64,000 nt of DNA from Oscillospiraceae bacterium (GTDB lineage: Bacteria > Bacillota > Clostridia > Oscillospirales > Ruminococcaceae): positions 1-64,000 of the forward strand of contig JAJQIG010000025.1 of assembly GCA_021199335.1 (NCBI GenBank), given 5' to 3'. Shown one piece after another: positions 62,147 through 64,000 of this stretch. Position numbers and translations under genes: made by a program. The notes beneath the pieces are model-generated. The model did not search any database, had not been told where the DNA came from, and saw only the letters and a list, made by a program, of their open reading frames with translations. How positions within the stretch are numbered: position 1 is the first letter of the stretch; the number at the start of each line of letters is the position of its first letter.

Positions 62147-62770
62147 ATGAGTATCAGAAATGTTGAAGAGCTTCAGGAAATGCACCTCGATGTTCTGAAG
62201 GAAATAGGAAATATCGGTTCGGGAAATGCAGCGAGCGCGCTTTCAACTATGCTTAACTGCACAACGGATATATCCGTTCCCGATGTGAGGCTGCTTAATT
62301 TCAGCGATGCTGTCAATTTCTTGGGCGGCCCCGAAAATATTGCGATAGGTATGCTTGTAAACCTTACCGGCGACATTACCGGAATGATGCTTTATGTTTT
62401 ACAGCATTCCTGCGCAAGCAAAATGACAAGCGCAATCTTCGGTTCGGAAATCGAAGATTTGGTTAATATGAACGAAATGGAGCATTCCTTTATAGCGGAG
62501 GTGGGAAATGTTATGACCGCTTCCTACATAAATGCGATTGCTTCGCTTGCGGGATTGACAATAGATATATCCGTTCCGCAGATGACGGTTGATATGGTTG
62601 GGGCAATCCTCAGCGTTCCCGCTGTTCAGTTTGCGCAGGTCGGAGATAAGGTTTTGTTTATCGATGATAATTTTGTTATAGGCGAATGTGAAGTACAGAG
62701 CAATATGATTCTTGTTCCCGAGATGAGTTCGCTGGAGCTTCTGTTTAATAAGCTGGGAGTGAATTTATGA
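62147..62770 (+). CDS. cheC: Chemotaxis protein CheC (CheY-P phosphatase)
   Basis: A 207-residue protein with both phosphatase helices: LKEIGNIGSGNAASAL (near 17-32) followed by the distal Pro (ISVPDV), and AEVGNVMTASYINAI (near 116) followed by ISVPQM. It removes phosphate from CheY and binds CheD, which links it to receptor adaptation. Ends one base before cheD, so the two are coupled. Confidence 0.93.
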   Translation: MSIRNVEELQEMHLDVLKEIGNIGSGNAASALSTMLNCTTDISVPDVRLLNFSDAVNFLGGPENIAIGMLVNLTGDITGMMLYVLQHSCASKMTSAIFGSEIEDLVNMNEMEHSFIAEVGNVMTASYINAIASLAGLTIDISVPQMTVDMVGAILSVPAVQFAQVGDKVLFIDDNFVIGECEVQSNMILVPEMSSLELLFNKLGVNL

Positions 62771-62771
62771 T

Positions 62772-63260
62772 ATGGGAATGATAACAGTGGGTATCGCCGA
62801 TCTTAATGTCGGAAAGGACGGGGATGTTCTTGCTACATATGCCCTCGGCTCATGCGTTGGGATATGCCTTTATGACAGCAGCACGAAAATTGCGGGGCTT
62901 GCGCACATAATGCTGCCCTTGAGCAAGGATGCCGCAGGGGGAAAGAACACTCCCGAAAACCGCAGGCGCTATGCCGATACGGGCATAACCGAGCTTATTC
63001 AGACAATGTCATTGTCGGGCGCAACGGCATCAAGGCTTACCGCAAAAATTGCGGGCGGCGCACAGATGTTCAGCACGAACTCTTCGGTTTTTAATATCGG
63101 TGAAAGAAATGTTGCGGCGGTGAAAAAGGTTCTTGCGGCATATAAGGTCAACATTATTGCCGAAGAAACGGGACTTAATTTCGGAAGAACGGTGTTTTTC
63201 CATGCCGATACGGGCATTATGGAAGTCCGTGCCGCTACAAAGGAAACAAAAATGCTTTGA
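62772..63260 (+). CDS. cheD: Chemoreceptor glutamine deamidase CheD
   Basis: A 162-residue protein. Catalytic Cys in YALGSCVGI (near 29), His in GLAHIMLP (near 46) and Thr-containing C-terminal part GLNFGRTVFFHADTG. It deamidates chemoreceptor Gln residues and regulates CheC. Last gene of the operon before a strong terminator. Confidence 0.94.
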   Translation: MGMITVGIADLNVGKDGDVLATYALGSCVGICLYDSSTKIAGLAHIMLPLSKDAAGGKNTPENRRRYADTGITELIQTMSLSGATASRLTAKIAGGAQMFSTNSSVFNIGERNVAAVKKVLAAYKVNIIAEETGLNFGRTVFFHADTGIMEVRAATKETKML

Positions 63261-63281
63261 TGGGAAGAAAAAGCTGAAAAT

Positions 63282-63315
63282 AAAAATCCTGAGAGCCGAA
63301 TCTCAGGATTTTTTT
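63282..63315. terminator. Bidirectional terminator at the end of the fla/che operon
   Basis: A perfect 13-bp stem (63282-63294 with 63301-63313) flanked by A-rich and T-rich tracts. Serves cheD from the left and the FlhB-like gene from the right. Confidence 0.88.
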
Positions 63316-63322
63316 GGTTTAC

Positions 63323-63601
63323 TTAGATTTTTTTTGCAAGCTGCATAACCTGCACATATATTCCTGCGACAACTTGGTAAAGCTCAGGCGGAATGCCCTG
63401 ACCTACCTCAAGCATTGTAAGCATTGCCGCAGTCGAATCGTCACGAAAGACGGGAACGCCGTTTTCCTCCGCAAGATTAATGATTCTTTCCGCTAATTTG
63501 CCATGCCCCGAAGCCACCACTATGGGGGTGTAGTCCTGACCGGGGTTATATTTAAGGGCAACCGCCGCTCCGCTTGTGACGGGCTTTCTATATTTTGACA
63601 T
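63323..63601 (-). CDS. FlhB C-terminal domain homologue (YlqH/FhlX-like)
   Basis: A 92-residue protein that corresponds only to the cytoplasmic domain of FlhB: AVALKYNPGQDYTPIVVASGHGKLAERII, then GIPPELYQVVAGIYVQVM (quoted in part). It lacks the membrane domain, and the NPTH cleavage site is replaced by SGAAVA-like sequence near the start. Such free FlhB-C proteins (YlqH in Bacillus) can partly replace the FlhB domain or help export switching. Overlaps the end of the upstream gene by 14 bases, indicating one operon. Confidence 0.88.
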   Translation of the reverse strand: MSKYRKPVTSGAAVALKYNPGQDYTPIVVASGHGKLAERIINLAEENGVPVFRDDSTAAMLTMLEVGQGIPPELYQVVAGIYVQVMQLAKKI

Positions 63602-64000
63602 TAAGACCGCTCCTTCTATCCTGTATTTTCGGGAAAACTTGGGTTAAATCACGGCGTTTTACAATCGTGCCGATTTGTGTATTCTCTGCATTGTAGCCGT
63701 TCGCCGAGGCGATAAGCGGAATGCTGTCCTTTAGGGGTTTGAACACGCTTTCCGTTCCCGAGGGGCATAAAAGCTGAACATTGAGCTTTTTTCCCGAGGT
63801 TCGAAGCTCAAGCTCAAAATATCCGACCTCCTCAATATCGAAGCAGAGGAAAAGGTGGTTTGCGCCGCCTGTTCCATCGGCATTTTCCGCATCGGGGTCT
63901 GCCCAAAGCTCGCCGAAAGCCTTGAAGCCATCGTCATTTATGGGAACAAGGTAGTGAAGCAGTGGGGTAAGCGCTCCGGGGGCGGAAAGAAGTCCCTGCA
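63588..64000 (-). CDS. YlqG/FliK-like protein, partial (N-terminus beyond right edge)
   Basis: The frame is open from the right edge to a TAG at 63588, giving 136 visible residues. The visible part reads HYLVPINDDGFKAFGELW, then HLFLCFDIEEVGYFELEL and LNVQLLCPSG, ending with a basic tail. In Bacillus the FlhB-C gene ylqH is preceded by ylqG, and many Clostridia have a FliK-like gene in that place. The strand pattern of this segment resembles a FliK-type hook-length domain. The identification rests on gene order and shape, not on firm motifs. Confidence 0.5.
   Translation of the reverse strand, partial: QGLLSAPGALTPLLHYLVPINDDGFKAFGELWADPDAENADGTGGANHLFLCFDIEEVGYFELELRTSGKKLNVQLLCPSGTESVFKPLKDSIPLIASANGYNAENTQIGTIVKRRDLTQVFPKIQDRRSGLNVKI

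Noticed and set aside
1..64000. CRISPR arrays, tRNA/rRNA genes, insertion sequences, prophage
   Set aside because: No regularly spaced repeats, cloverleaf genes, transposase or phage genes were seen on either strand.

Overview
The window is a chromosomal segment from a Gram-positive, endospore-forming, flagellated anaerobe. Spore genes (gpr, spoIIP), a 3D/G5-domain wall protein, strong purine-rich ribosome binding sites, and a long flagellar operon that uses FliY with CheC/CheD all point to Clostridia. A GH9 glycosidase beside a CE2-type esterase, plus glycogen phosphorylase, suggest a plant-polysaccharide user of the Ruminococcaceae/Oscillospiraceae type. That placement is inference; no rRNA is present to test it. 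I saw no rRNA, tRNA, CRISPR array, insertion sequence or prophage.

Layout, left part (1-34 kb): metabolic and housekeeping genes in short operons on both strands. These are a flavodoxin-like protein (cut by the left edge), a U32-peptidase-like protein, a DUF815-type AAA ATPase, a MarR regulator overlapping a heterodimeric ABC exporter, glgP-galK, a DEAD-box helicase with a structured leader, rimO-pgsA, a divergent CE2 esterase/GH9 pair, a flavin reductase-rsuA pair, a lone MsmX-type sugar ATPase, a small HExxH protein, rpsT-coaBC, gpr-spoIIP, a three-gene operon (55-aa membrane peptide, amidohydrolase, fumarase-type alpha subunit), a G5/3D protein and sbcC.

Right part (34.5-63.3 kb): a PilZ-like gene, a ParA ATPase and a ComFB-like gene lead into one co-directional fla/che operon of 29 genes: flgB-flgC-fliE-fliF-fliG-fliH-fliI-fliJ-fliK-flgD-(flagellar operon protein)-flgE-flbD-motA-motB-fliM-fliY-cheY-fliO-fliP-fliQ-fliR-flhB-flhA-sigma factor-flgF-flgG-cheC-cheD. 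It ends at a strong terminator. On the opposite strand follow an FlhB C-terminal-domain homologue and a partial YlqG/FliK-like gene. The operon encodes the rod, MS ring, switch, export apparatus, hook cap, hook, stator and part of chemotaxis; flhF, flhG, cheA, cheW and cheB are not in it.

Points that deserve a second look: a 570-aa FlgD with a duplicated beta module and a long unknown tail; an EF-hand-like loop in the hook protein; a GH9 enzyme with Ser at the usual catalytic-base Asp; CoaBC with Asn at the usual catalytic Cys; a GPR protease with almost no propeptide; structured and partly repeated intergenic elements inside the flagellar operon; and a folded leader before the RNA helicase.
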